A stretch of DNA of 64,000 bases from Auriscalpium vulgare. Its lineage: Eukaryota > Basidiomycota > Agaricomycetes > Russulales > Auriscalpiaceae. A program made the position numbers and the translations under genes. Under the pieces are notes generated by a model, which made no database searches, was not told where the DNA came from, and was given only the letters and a program-made list of their open reading frames with translations. The DNA lies in NCBI GenBank assembly GCA_019915015.1, contig JAHBBC010000008.1, positions 1,302,001 to 1,366,000 of the forward strand, read 5' to 3'. This document shows, one piece after another, positions 23,306 through 36,023 of the stretch. Each line of letters opens with the position of its first letter. The first letter of the stretch is position 1.

Positions 23306-25395
23306 ATGCCTGCCCAACCAAAGTCCGCATCCGCTGAGCCACGCCGCTCCGCCAGGAAGTCCTCCACGAATGCCTCTTCTCGTACACAGACGCCGCCAGC
23401 GGCGTGAAGAAGTCCCCTACCACCACGCAACCAACCCCGGTCCACAACAAAGACCCCGCCCCCACCCCAGCTCCCGCGACGGGTCCCACCGCAGGCCCTA
23501 CCGCCACCCCCGCGCCTGCCCCGGCCCCCAAGCAGACCTATGCCGAGGGCCAGCCCGCCCCCGCAGGCACTACCGCACCGCCCGCCCCACCCCCCACCGC
23601 GCAGATGGAGGTGGACCAACAGCCAACCCCGCCGACCGGCGGAAACGCCACCCAGGCCCGCGAGGCTCCCCCCGAGCCCACGTTTACTTCGCGTACGCCC
23701 CGCCCAATCCCCCACGTGTACACCGGTGCTAACCACAGCCCCCCACCCCCAGCTTTCGCGTCATATAACGCCTTCGACGCCCTTGGAGAGGAGGAGATGA
23801 GCAGTGACGAAGACGTCAACGCCTCCGCGGCCACCGAGTCTGCCCCGCACTCGAGGGATGCCACCCCCACCCCCGCGAACCAGCCCCCTCCTTCGAAAGG
23901 CAAGAAGCGGGCCGTCCCCACACCGGCGCCCGAGCCCGCCCCGCAGCCCACCCAGCCAATGTTCTCCTACTTTGGCGAGGACGGCTCCCGGATGGCCCCC
24001 GGGGCCAAGGAGTTCTTCGAGTTCGTCCAGCAACAACATCCGTCTCGCCCCACCCCTCATCAGGACAACATCTTCCTCGCCACCGCGGACCCCGTTGGTC
24101 TGGCACCAGACGGCTCTGTCCGATCCCTCTCAGGTGACAACCAGGGCCGCGACCTCCCGGCACGCCCCAAAAAGCGCTCTCGTCGCGACTCAGCACCCTC
24201 CAGCCCCCTTGCCCCGGACACCCCCTCCCCGGCGGAACGCACGCATGCCCCTCCCCCGGCGCGCGGGCCCAACCTCTTCGCAGGGACGGCCAACCAGGCC
24301 GGGGCCGCCCCTGCCGGGCCGACGGCCGCACCCCCGCCACCCGCAGCCCCTGCCCCGACGCACGCGCCGCAACCAACCGCAGCGCAGAGCTTCATCGAAC
24401 AGCTAGCGTACTCAAACTCCCGCGCCCCCGCCGCACCCGCCACTTCCGCCTCCGCCCCAGCCACCACGGCCTTCACGCAGGGCACATTCCCTCCCATCCA
24501 CGACACACACCCGGGCGCGCCCCTCCAAGATGTAGCCCTCAACCAAGTAGCGGAATGGATCACGGTACATGGCTGGAAGGTCTTCCTCCGGATCCTAGGA
24601 CAGCACGCGAAACACCCGCAGAACCACGCGGGTGTCTCCTCTCTCATCGCGACCAAGATCTCCGAAGGTCTGGGCGAAGACAACCCACAAGTCGCGGCGC
24701 CCCTCCGATCGGAGGCCGCCATCATCGGGGGCCGCTTCCCCTCTACCTTCCTCCTCTACGGCATATCTCAAGCCACCGCCGAAGCCCTCATCCGACAGCA
24801 CATCCTCGACAGCCCGGAGATCTCCATGCAGGTCATCGCCCTCAACCTGCCCTTCCCGGCCCTCCTCTTCACGCTGAGCGGCTTCAGCACGGTACTCACC
24901 CCTCCCATCCTGGCCATTGTCAAAGCCGCCGCCCTCGCCCCAGACTCGCAGATCGGCCTCTCGAACATTGTCCACGAACACGCCGGCACCGACACGCCCA
25001 TCTCCGTCGCGCAAATCACGGCCGTCATCGACTCCATCCGCATTGAGCGCATCGAGACCAAAGGGTCGGGCGGCTACTTGATCGCCCGCTTCGACGTGGA
25101 GATCGAGCCACACCACATCCCCACGCAGCGCCAGTGGTTCCAGATCCGGGACCACTTCACCTCGCTCACGTATAAGTCGAACCTGGCCGGCGTCGGCACC
25201 GTCCAGCAACCCATCTTCTGCACCCTCTGCCATGGCTGCAACCACCCCCGCGGCCTCTGCCCCCTCCCCAACGTCCCCGGATGGGCGGGTCCCTCCCGCA
25301 ACCCGTCTGCCCAGAACAACAACCCCCGCGGCTCCAACCGCGGCCGCGGCCGTGGACGCGGTGGCCGGGGCGGCCGGGGCGGCACCCCGAACTGA
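23306..25395 (+). CDS. LINE ORF1, gag-like nucleic-acid-binding protein
   Basis: The long frame begins by 23404 and ends at 25395. It has a very Pro/Ala-rich disordered N-terminal half, then a structured segment (about 24480-25180). Near the end is a CCHC knuckle with spacing C-x2-C-x4-H-x4-C (CTLCHGCNHPRGLC), then an Arg/Gly tail (GRGRGRGGRGGRGG). This is the usual layout of a LINE ORF1 protein that coats the RNA. The likely ATG at 23306 (MPAQPKSASAEPRRSARK) is in another frame and meets a TGA at 23405-23407, so a one-base shift near 23400 separates start from body. That may be a defect, a sequencing error or programmed frameshifting. Confidence 0.8.
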
Positions 25396-26639
25396 GTCAA
25401 CCTCACTTCCCTCACGCGCTACGCTCAACTCTTATTATCTCCTACGCCACGTCCATACCTGCAGCCCCATCGCTCGATTACTCACCCTATACACTCGCTA
25501 CTCACACGTATTACACTACGTACCCTCCGCTCCCTTCCGCCCCACCGTAATGAATAATATAATGTTGTCTCATCTCGCTAACCACACGCGTGCCCTCACA
25601 TGCCCGAAACCTCCCACATGAGAACTCCCGGAAGCTACTCTGTGTCTTAAGGTTTTCGGAGGAATCCCCGTGACGCGGCCGACCTCAGGGAGAAGAAGCC
25701 CGTCACAAACCGTCGCGACTCGCCCAAATATACTGACCGGCTTACGGGACAGGAAAGCCTGTTGCGACCCTCACCCTGATGCCTGGCAAAGTGCCAACAA
25801 CAACGGAGGCCTCTTTAGGCCCTGGGCTCGCCGTGCCGAGAGGCTGAAGTCGAATTAGTACGTCCTCTCCGTTACCGTGGAATGGTGAAGACGGAACCAC
25901 CGACATACGCTCACCCGTGTCAGCCGGGTTATGCTGAACGCGCGCGCCGATGGTCGTAGACGCGCGCTGATACCGACCGCTGCAACTTCTCACCACATAC
26001 ATCTAGCAACCGGTATTGAGTCGTCCGCAGGTTCGAGCCTCCCCGGTCATCGAGCGGGAGATACCTCAGCCGCCAGGCCTCCCGCAGATGAAGTGGCCGT
26101 GGAGTATGGAGGCGGAGCCGCATCGCCGGCACCCCGACACTTCCCCCCTCCCTCTCCCACTTCACCCCACCCTCCGCTCCCTCCCCCAGAGGTGAGCTCC
26201 CCGCATCGCTCGGGCCGTTCCCCATCGAGGGATCCAGAGGACAACGCCTCTCAGACAGAACCAGGCCGCGACTCCACGCAACCGCGGCGCCAAAGACAGC
26301 CAGACAAGAAGACTGTCAAAGCCCACGCCAAGCTAGGCACACAAAACATGAACGGCCGGACCTTCCACACCAAGAAAGGAGGAATTCGCAGTAAATGGCC
26401 CGAGCTCAACCGCATGGCCAAGGAACAACGCCTCGGCATCCTCGCCATCCAGGAAACCCACCTGACGCACGAGGAACTCCTCGAGACCCAGAGACGATTC
26501 GACAAATCCCTTACAATCACGAACTCGTGCCTCCCCGACAACCCCTCAGGATCTGCAGGTGTGGGGTTCGTCCTCAATAAAGCAATGATCCGCACTGACG
26601 ACTTTACAACTCATACCATAATCCCCGGCAGAGCCCTCG

Positions 26640-27468
26640 TTACGATTCCCTTGAATCGTTTCTTATGTAAGCACCAGTCGCGGTTTTTGGACCCCCATGC
26701 AACTTTCATCTTCCGCCCCATATATAGGTCTTTGTTCCCACGGTCTATTTTTCACCAATCCCGTGCTTTTCTGCCTCATGACCTTTTCAAAGACTCTCGT
26801 TTCAGTCAGTATTTTGTATTTTGTAAGCTAAGGAGAATAGATATGAGTAAAATTCCAGTTGTTCTAGTATCAGACGCAAAAGCTCTATGAATTCCATTTT
26901 TGGCAAAAAGTTCCCACGGTCGACGTGAAGCATGACGTAGTTTGTAGCTGGCGTACCCGGAAAACTACGTCATGTCTCTCTACTCCGGCTAACATAGCCG
27001 GAAAATACTAATATTTTTCAAGGGGTCCTTAGTGGGATTCGAACTCTAGTTCCCTTAGCTACAAGAGAAACATAGCATCTCTACTTACCACTAGACTATG
27101 TATACATTTCTTTCCTATTGTTTTCAGAATTACTGTGGTGTGCATCCGTAAATGACACCATGTCCCTTGACTACCAAAGTACTGCCCAACTCAAATATTT
27201 ATATTCTCAAGACTGCCCCGTAGAAGAAATTGCACTCAAGATATTTGGCTTAAGTGTCCCAATTCAATACCTGGCGGCCTGCACGAGCTTGCGAGTGAGG
27301 CCGGCCAGGTATTGATTGGGGAATGGTTGGGTCCATGTTTGTTGTGAAATTGGAGGGTCAAAGAGCACAGTAACTACATATCCTACATATCCTACACAAT
27401 AATATTCACACAAAGCTAGAAACGGAATCGTACCTGCCGTGCTTAGCACCGGCCCACTCCCAGCAAGT
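26640..27468 (+). mobile_element. Hairpin-ended element nested in the LINE (829 bp)
   Basis: It starts TTACGATTCCCTTGAATCG and ends CGGCCCACTCCCAGCAAGT, as in the copies at 33263 and 60725. It interrupts the LINE endonuclease, so it post-dates the LINE. Inside are the inverted TGACGTAG/CTACGTCA pair, a tRNA-like segment on the minus strand (27034-27098) and the CCTGGCGGCC...GGCCGGCCAGG hairpin near 27270-27310. No target duplication is evident and no transposase is encoded. Confidence 0.75.
27034..27098 (-). other. tRNA-like segment inside the nested element
   Basis: On the minus strand, TAGTCTAGTGGTAA (A-box-like, 27098-27085) precedes GAGTTCGAATCCC (B-box-like, 27046-27034) by a tRNA-like distance. 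Stems of a true cloverleaf do not pair well, so this is a tRNA-derived relic or an internal Pol III promoter rather than a functional tRNA. Confidence 0.5.
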
Positions 27469-30400
27469 ACTGCGCATCAACTGGAATGGAAGAGAAGTGA
27501 TCTCCATCCTGAACATCTACGCCCCCAATGCCCCGCGTCTCCACCCCCAGTTCTGGGCCGACGTTATGACAGGCCTTGTCGACCAAGAACTCACGCACCT
27601 CGACTATATGATGGGCGACATAAACCTCGCCGAGGATGCACGAGACCGCTCCCCGCCGCACCCTGACGACGAAGACGCCGTTTCAGCCCTACGCGACTTC
27701 CGCAACGAACTTGGCCTGGGGGACACATGGCGAGAATCCCACCCAAGAACGAAAGCCTTCACCTACCGCCACAATCAAGGCGTGATCAAGTCGCGCCTCG
27801 ACCGCATATACGTCTCCGACCGCCTTGCTCCCTCCGTGTACGAGTGGAGCTTCACCCCACGCGCCATGCCATCTGACCATGACCTCGTAGCCGTCAAACA
27901 CGCGGCTGCGGGCGCCCCCGAGATCGGCGAGGGTCGATGGACACTACCCCTCTTCCTAGTTAATAACAACTCCCTAATAGACGAAATAGAATCTCTTGGT
28001 ATAAAACTTCAGGACGAGATGATGATTGAGCCCCCAGATCGAGAGAAATCCAACCCGCAACTCCTCTGGTACCACTTCAAGTGGAATGTCCAATCCAGAG
28101 CGCGAGAAGCTGCCGGGCTAGCGGTGAACCGCATCGCCAACCGCATCAAGACCCTCCGACAACAAAGGATAACCATTCTCAACAATAAGGACTTCGACAC
28201 AGACGAAGACCTCCGTACCACGGAGTCGCTCATCGTAGAAGAAATAGACCACCTTGAACAGAAACGGCGCTCCGCCGCGCAACGCTCCGCCCAGGCCCGC
28301 TGGCACGTCAAAGGTGAATCACTCAATAAATACTGGTCGAAAGTGAACCAAGAAAAGAAGCCCCGCGACGTGATGTACCGCCTCCAGAAACAACCGACCC
28401 ACAACGCCCCCCAAGCCCCCGCGCAATATGAGACCACGTCGGCAGGCATGGCCAACCTTGCGTCCCGATACCACGACTCCCTCCAGGACGCCCCACCCGA
28501 GCGCAATATGACAGAGGACGAGAGTACGCAGAACCTAGCGGATGTCCTAGCCTCGGTGCCGGAAGAACAGACCTTCAAGATCCACGGATCTAGCCTGAGC
28601 GAAGAAATCACGCTCGCGGATGTGGAAGAAGCACTCCGTAACTCGAAATCTGGAACCGCCGCAGGGCTCGACGGGTGCCCATACGAGCTATGGAAAAAGC
28701 TACACACCCGCCATATAGAACGCTCGAAACAAGACAAACCAAGCTTTGACTTACTCTCCACCCTAACGAAGGTGTTCCAAGACATCCAGCGTCACGGCAT
28801 GGACGAAACACTTCAACTCGCAGACGGTTGGATGTGTCCCATCTACAAAAAGGGCGACCGGGTTAACATTGCCAACTACCGCCCCATCACGGTACTGAAT
28901 ACCGACTACAAAATAATGACGAAAGCACTGGCCACTCAGCTATCTCGCCTGGTCAGCCCGCTAATCCACAAAGACCAAGCGGGTTTCGTACCCAAACGCT
29001 CCATCTTCAATCACATACGCTTGGCCCAAACCATGATCGACTACGCCGAAGTGACGGAACAAGACGGTGTCATAATGGCCCTCGACCAAGAGAAAGCCTA
29101 CGACAAAATACATCATGAGTACCTCTGGAAGGTCCTGGAGAAATTCAAACTCCCACCGATGTTCATAAAAACCGTGCAAGCCCTGTACCGAGGCGCACGC
29201 ACGCAGGTAAACATAAACGGTTTCCTCAGCGAAAGATTCATCATCCGGAGGGGAGTCCGACAAGGCGATCCGCTGTCATGCCTCCTCTTCAATCTCGCCA
29301 TAGAGCCTCTCGCCTGCCTCTTCCGATCCTCGCGTGTCCTGTCCGGATACGCAATACCCGGGACCCTAGACAAACTGATCATTAACCTATTCGCGGATGA
29401 CACACTGCTGTTCCTCTCGAAGACAGATCGCTACCGCGACGTCATCGAGCTATTATCAAAATGGTGCGCGGCGTCAGGCGCAAAATTCAACATCACGAAA
29501 ACCGAAATCATCCCGATAGGCACGAAAGCCCACCGGGACACGGTTGTATGCACACGAAAACTCACCCACTCAGACCAGAGGATCCGTAACGACACCGTTA
29601 TCACCGTCGACGGCCAATCCACCCGGTACCTTGGAACCTATATCGGAAACGGAGCCGACGACACAATTCCCTGGGGCCCCGTCCTCACGAAAGTGAGCGC
29701 CCGTCTCAAGCTATGGAGACAAACCTTCCCGTCCATCAACGCCAAAGCCGCGGTTGTCCAGATGTTCGCAGGAGGATGCACGCAATTCCTAGCTCAATCA
29801 CAGGGGATGCCCCCCGCAATCGAGAAATCCCTGACCAAACTAATCAAGGACTTCATATGGCCCGACCACGCACGCGCCCCAATTGACCTGACTCACCTGT
29901 ACCGAGTACGCGAAGAGGGAGGCATAGGCCTCCTCGACATCCACGCCCGTAACGACGCGATTGAGCTCATGTGGCTAAAAAGCTATCTCGACCTTACCGA
30001 TACCCGCCCTACGTGGGCTTACGCTATGGACAAACTCATCAGCCGAACGCTTCCTGACGTCCACTCGATAGCCCGTCTCAACACGTACCTCCAGCAGTGG
30101 TCCCCACCCCTACGGGGCCGCAAAGACGATACCCGCCTCCCGATATACATCTCCCGTATGCTCACCGTGGCGAAGACCCACAACGCAGACTTCTCAGCGC
30201 TCAAGCTTACCAGTAGCCTGAAAAGAAACCTACCCGCTTGGTTCCACCTGGGGACTGAGAAACGAAAACCGATCACCGCAAAGTCAAAGTGTCTCATGGA
30301 AACACACCAAGTGCGAATCGTCGGGGACCTGGAGAGAGTATCCCTCCGACTGTCCCAAACACCCAATCGACGCCGCCACTATCCGCGCTCCAACTGCGCG

Positions 30401-32246
30401 TGCCCTGACTGCCGCGACAACCGGGCGTTAGGATGCCCAAATCCCCACCAATGCGCGAAAGAAGCAGAGGACATACTTCAACGAATGAACCCGAAGACAA
30501 ACATCAATGACTCACCCCGCAAGGACGGCCTGAGCCTGACACAACGCCGCATCGAGAGGAATGACCGCGCGATCGCACAAAAAGAGGGCGAAGTGATCTT
30601 CAACCCATCCGTCACGAGCAAAACAACCGCGGATGGTTTCCGCGTATTCACAGACCCAGCAAGACGCCACCCCTACCCCGCGTACCGAGCCCTACACCCA
30701 AGACAGGGAATCAACCTAGAAAACGAGACACTCACCATCTACACCGATGGCTCCTGCACAAATAATGGCAAACTCAACGCCGTATGCGGGAGCGGGATAT
30801 GGGTAGGTGAGAACCACCCAGACAATATCGCGGCCCGCATTGGTGGCCCAGCACGATCTAATCAAACGGGCGAACTTGCGGCCATCGTAATCGCTCTAGA
30901 ATATTTCGAACACTTCCGCCCTATCAAATTCATCACCGACTCCGAATATGTAAAGAAGGGACTCACCGAACGCCTACAAACCTGGGAAGACAACGGCTGG
31001 ATTGGAACAGACAACAGCGACCTCTTCCGACGAGCCGCGTACCTTCTTCGAATCCGCTCGGCCCCCACCTCTTTCCAATGGATCAAGGGCCACTCCGGGG
31101 ACTCCGGAAACGAAGGCGCCGACCGCCAGGCCGACCGCGGCGCCAAGCTTGATAACCCATATCCCCTCGACCTCTCAATCCCTCCCGCGTGGGCCCTCAC
31201 GGGAGCAAAGCTCGCGGCCCTCACCCAGTCGACCGCGTACCGCGGCATACGACAATCCGCCCCCGCCGACAAGCGCTCCGGCCCCCCAGGGCAACTCGCT
31301 CTAGCCCGAGACGCCCTCGAAGCCTTCACCGGAAACCAAGAAACAGACCCCACAATCTGGAAAGGCATAATCAATAAGGACATAAGAAAACCGATTCACA
31401 CCTTCCTGTTCAGAGCCATGCAAGGGAGCTACAAACTGGGTGAATTCTGGATGGCCTGCCATGATGAGGAGAAAGCCCGCTGCGGCGCCTGCCACGACCC
31501 AGTCGAATCACTAGGCCATATTCTCCTACACTGCGACTCAGTCCCATCTCAAATTATATGGTCACTATGCACTGACCTCTGGCCCCACGGGGAAGACTCT
31601 TGGCCTGTCCTATCCCTAGGTATCATCCTGGCGGTGGGCAACCTCGAAGTGTCCCGTGGCGACGACAACGGGGAACGCAAAAGAGATCCGGGCGCTACAC
31701 GCCTCCTTCGGATCCTCATCTCCGAATCAGCCCACCTAATCTGGAAGATCCGCTGCGAACGCCAAATCGGTGGCAAAACCCACACGAAAAATGCCATCAT
31801 ATCTAGATGGACGAGGGCGATTAACGACCGCCTGACGTCCGATGTAACAGCCGCCCGTAACATATTCAGGACCGACAAAGCTTTCGACAAGGTACATGCA
31901 ACATGGAAAGGCACCCTCGAAGGAGAACTGTACCTCCCCTTCGAATGGGCGAAAGCCCGTGAGGTTTTAGTGGGTATACGTCCCCCCCGGTTCCTTATTT
32001 AACGGGAAACCCCCCGGGATGGGCTTACGGAGTCCCACACACCCTCACCACCCCCGGTGAGTAGTGCGTAAGGCATTTTTCCTCGGACAGGCCCTCGGGC
32101 TTGCTTTAGCGGATTTTTGGGAACTAACGGCTCTAAGGAATTACTGACCTCTATACTTACTTGTAGGTGTAGCAACTAGTAACACCCTTACTTAGCCCTC
32201 GATGTTAGCACTCAAATATCATTATCGCTTTTCCAAAAAAAAAAAG

Positions 32247-32757
32247 AGAACATGTCGGGTAGTTGCACCTGTACCGTTTGAATTCCGGGAGGAGCGGCTC
32301 GGCACCAAGTACAAGGAGTGGCAGGAGTGGATCAACGTAGACGACGAGGCCGGGCAGGAGTGGCTGAGAGACGGGCACAAGGGACGGCTGGCCGTCGGCG
32401 TCCTCCGGGAGAAGACTCGGTGACGGGAGGAGAACGCCGTCATGCGTCCTGCGTATAAGGATGCGGCCAGGCCAATACGAATACGTCAGCTACCTAGGCA
32501 TCGCATAGGTCAAAGCAATACGTACGCTTATCGGAGTCAGCAACGATATCTTGCGACGGAATACTAGCATGTGATGAGAGGAAAAGGCCATGGTGAGGAC
32601 TCAGGGGACAATGGGAGCGCAGGTGAGGGCATGGACGTGGTGGGGCGTTGAAAGAGGCATTCTTCGCGTCGCTGGGTTTATGTAGGCAGCGGTGTTTGGT
32701 TGTAGGCAGGAGGCCAAATAGAGCGCGAGGCCGCGTCGAACGCGTTGCGGGCACGTG
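32247..32757 (-). repeat. Conserved promoter module, copy 4, next to the LINE
   Basis: CACGTG is at 32752-32757. The inverted pair is TTTGGTT (32695-32701) and GGCCAAATA (32712-32720). A CATAAA box lies near 32677-32682. The start context is CTCACCATGGCCTTTTCC with ATG at 32591-32589. A first exon could end at a GTACGT donor near 32524. Further minus-strand open sequence runs to 32264, where the LINE begins. The opposite strand (32264-32423) is also open and C/G-biased, so strand is not settled from coding signal alone. The 3' element may be the GATGATATACGAGAATAC-like site at about 22266, on the far side of the LINE. Confidence 0.5.
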
Positions 32758-33667
32758 TGTACTCGGCGATGTCAGCGGTGAGAAAGCCGAGGCTGTTTGC
32801 TCTCGACGTCCATGTCCTCCTCCACGACAGTCGCTCAGTACCATCTCTTCCGCTGACTGGCATACTGCGAGAAGGCCGACCACATCGTCCCCGGGTGGCC
32901 GGCCGGAATGCAACGTCTGCTATGACTACCGGCACACCGTTTCAAGACAGCACTTCCAAAATGCCTGCACCGAAACCACTGCACCGAGGCCACTAAAGAT
33001 AAGAGATATGCAATGGTTGCCTTATCTCCTTGCAGAATATTTTCTTGTAGGATCCGCTGCCACTGCGCGCGCTCCGTGTATTGTCGCGTCCATACGTGTG
33101 GTGCCCAGATCCACATCTGACGGACTACGGCGCTGCGCTCACCAGATTTGATCCAGGTCTTTCTCTACTGCACCTAAAAGCATATACCAAGGAGATGTGC
33201 ACGCGGGCAATGTCATACGAGTCGTCAGGTACGCTTGCGCTCCCCGTTTGTTTGTGCCATACTTACGATTCCCTTGAATCGTTTCTTATGTAAGCACCAG
33301 TCGCGGTTTTTGGACCCCCATGCAACTTTCATCTTCCCCCCCATATATAGCTATTTGTTCACACGGTCCAATTTCCCTAGCAAACACAATTCCCCCTCTT
33401 CGCACTTCAAAAGACTCCCGTTTCAGACAGTATTTCGCATTTTTTAAGCTAACTAGAATAGATATGCACATAATTTCAGTGGCTCTGAAGTCAGAAGAAA
33501 ATGCTCCATAATTGCCATTTCCGGTAAATAATTCCCACGCTTGATCCCATGACGTCAGTCTCGGATGCACAGCACAAGTGCACTCGGAAACTACGTCATT
33601 CCTCTCTACTCCGGCTACTATACTACCCGGACTCGATTACCAATCTTTTCAAAACTGTTTATAACAG

Positions 33668-33726
33668 GAATTGAACTGCAAACCTCCAAGTTTTGAAGAC
33701 TATACAGTGCAGATACCACTAGACTA
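33668..33726 (-). other. tRNA-like segment in copy A
   Basis: The minus strand carries TAGTCTAGTGGTA (33726-33714) and GCAGTTCAATTCC (33680-33668), matching A- and B-box positions. The T-stem does not pair properly. It is the counterpart of 27034-27098 at the same distance from the element end. Confidence 0.5.
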
Positions 33727-34931
33727 CAGAGCCATTGACAATATATACATCAATACATATGTTATAGACTATTCCTCTAGGCTTTTCAAAGCATCTAAGT
33801 CTGTCACCTCCCCATTCGTGCATCCAGAAATCATGTCATGTCTGAGCTCTAGCCAAAGTACTACGCGGAGTGAAGTACATATAAGTGTTTCTATCAGAAA
33901 TTGAACTGCAGACCATGCCCCTGATTAATACCTGGCGGCCTGTGCAAGCATGCGAGCGAGGCCGGCCAGGTATTAATTGGGGCATGGTTGAGTCCATGTT
34001 TCACGGAGCAATGCACAATGTTGCTGAGCAAGTTCATGCACAGCGATGATGGGCACCCACATGTAGTATAGTGGTAATGTGTCAGATAGTACCAGATCCC
34101 TTGAGCGCTGAAGAGGGTACTGCAATGTGTGCGAGCGAGTGCCAGGCTCCCGAAGATGATCAGAGCGCGTCTCCGATGAGAGTAGGGAGGTGTGCAATCA
34201 GAGGTGATGGTTGGAATGCGTGATCAGTCGGAGAATCATCAACGAGGGGTTGGAGGAGAGGATGTGTGTTGCAAGCAACTGGGAACGACTGCACACTGCA
34301 CTGTGTGCACAATCATTGAAATATGGTCAGAACAACAGAGAGGAGTGCAGACAACAACACTGAACCATTGCACTCATGTGACTAGTCAGAAGAGCAAGGG
34401 CAATGGTTGGAAGACTAGGATGAGTAGTGCGACACGAGCGAGGGTGCAATCACTGCGGGACGAGAGCAATGCAACTGTAATAGCCGGTGTCGCAAGACAG
34501 TCAGAGCAACGTAGAGCTCGCACAACGGCTAATGGGATGACGATGGGACAAGATGAGACCCAGGAGAATAATAAGCTGACTGTGAGACAACTGTGACAGT
34601 TGTGTCACTGACATGTTGGATATCCTACTTATATTGTTCTCTTCCTACTCTTGTGATACCTTTGAATACCTTTGATTGCAACCCCACAGTGTTACTGGTT
34701 CCTTAGTCTGTATTTGTATTTACGCACCGCGGTTGCTTACTTAATATCATCCTTCTTGCCTTACACCCTCACCCAGCTTACTTCATCGAGACACTCCGAA
34801 AGTACACATGAGGGATTAGGCATAGGACCCAGCTTCCTCGAGAGACAACGCCTGTCTCTCGTACCACTCACACATCCCGTCGTTCTGAAAGGACGACTCC
34901 CGGACAGCTACATGTTGCCTTGCCCGGACGA

Positions 34932-36023
34932 TGTTGGAATATCACGTGCATGTCAAGCTCAACGCCGCACCGGCATCTTCCGGGTACTGTACAGTACATA
35001 CGAACCTTATTCCGTGGACATGTAGCTAGCTCTTTTGCTACGATATCCCTTACGGATTACGCCCAGCTTCGTATACGCTACCCGGTGCTAATTCGAATAT
35101 CCTTCGTTGTCCCTCATCGTCCTTGTGCGTGGAGCCGATCCTCAACATAATCCGTCTACCTTGGTCGTTGGGAATATCGACCGGCCTCTTGCCTTGACAG
35201 TGGACACCGGCTGTCCTGTCTCAGCCGTGCATCGTGGGCACGTAACTGGACCTCGTGCCGCAGCGCCTTCGCGTAACCGAACCTCGCGTCGTAGCCCAGG
35301 TGGGCATAACACTTGTCTTGTCATTGGGCCTTAAATCCCTTCCCCCTTCTTCGACGCTCCTTTCCGATTCCCCCCCTCACTCGATGTTCCGCCGTCCTCG
35401 CTGTCGTCGTCATCCGTTGTCCGCGCTACGGGACATGAGGCTCACGCCTCACAGAGCATCGTCTGCTCTCAAGATAGGTGGCATCCAGCCACACAGAGAG
35501 AGTCCGGCTTCGGGGCTTTAGGTGCGCAATTGCATCACCGAGTGGTTGGTTGGCTGGCAGGGAGATGAAGACATGGGCTTGGAAGTTGGTCAGGTTGGAC
35601 AGGCTGGAAGTGCGTCCAGAGCCAGGGAGTGGCAGGATCAGTCCAGGAGTTGGGTCAGGCGCTAGGATCTCCTACTGTCTGGGGTTACTAGGCATGTCAT
35701 CATCTTCTATCTCTTCCTTCTGCTGTTATGCTTTTCCCATCCCCCTTTGAATCTCCCTTCCCATTTTCTGTCCCTGTTTCCTGTTGGCGTTTTCGCTCGA
35801 GGGAGTGTGTTGGAATATCACGTGCATGTCGAGCTCAACGCCGCACCGGCATCTTCCGGGTACTGTACAGTACATACGAACCTTATTCCGTGGACATGTA
35901 GCTAGCTCTTTTGCTACGATATCCCTTACGGATTACGCCCAGCTTTGTATACGCTACCCGGCGCTAATTCGAATATCCTTCGTTGTCCCTCATCGTCCTT
36001 GTGCGTGGAGCCGATCCTCAACA
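34932..36023 (+). mobile_element. Miniature LTR retrotransposon (1092 bp) with intact TSD
   Basis: Two 216-bp direct repeats (34932-35147 and 35808-36023) begin TGTTGG and end TCAACA. They differ at only a few positions. The 5-bp duplication GACGA flanks them (34927-34931 and 36024-36028). The 660-bp interior is too short for gag-pol. One frame across the first LTR junction contains ALTVDTGCPVSAV, resembling a retroelement aspartic protease active site (D-T/S-G), and is otherwise unrecognisable. It is best called a deletion derivative or TRIM that depends on proteins in trans. Confidence 0.88.

Larger units (their letters stand above)
25931..32002 (+). pseudogene. LINE ORF2: endonuclease, reverse transcriptase, RNase H
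   Basis: The N-terminal part (to 26639) holds the start of an APE-type endonuclease (LGTQNMNGRTF, LGILAIQETHL). It breaks at an inserted element after RALVT and resumes at 27469 with VLRINWNGREVISILNIYAP. The remainder is one open frame to 32002. It contains endonuclease motifs (MMGDINLAED; PSDHDLVAV), reverse transcriptase (about 28600-29650; GTAAGLDG, ANYRPITVLN, RRGVRQGDPLSCLLF, FADD at 29390-29401), a Cys/His cluster (30390-30450), RNase H (about 30730-31150; IYTDGSCTNNG, GELAAI, FITDSEYVKKGL, WIKGHSGDSGNEGAD) and a terminal CGACHDPVESLGHILLHC. The insertion is the only lesion I saw, so it decayed recently. Confidence 0.9.
22592..32246 (+). mobile_element. Tad-like LINE retrotransposon, 9.7 kb, with nested insertion
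   Basis: The 17-base word GAGAACATGTCGGGTAG occurs at 22575-22591 and, directly after the element's poly-A run (32235-32245), at 32246-32262. It is the target-site duplication, so the element is complete at both ends (boundaries are uncertain by a base because of the A-run). It contains an ORF1 with a zinc knuckle and an ORF2 with endonuclease, reverse transcriptase and RNase H. An 829-bp foreign element (26640-27468) splits the endonuclease. A poly-C tract of about 20 bases lies near 22973 in the 5' leader. RNase H after RT and cysteine clusters near the end fit the fungal Tad1 clade. Confidence 0.9.

Noticed and set aside
24595..25428. 277-codon minus-strand frame with Gly/Ala-rich sequence
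   Set aside because: Antisense shadow of the LINE ORF1 caused by strong third-position C/G bias.
33668..33726. Possible functional tRNA gene
   Set aside because: A and B boxes are present but T-stem and acceptor stems do not pair, and it is repeated within a mobile element.
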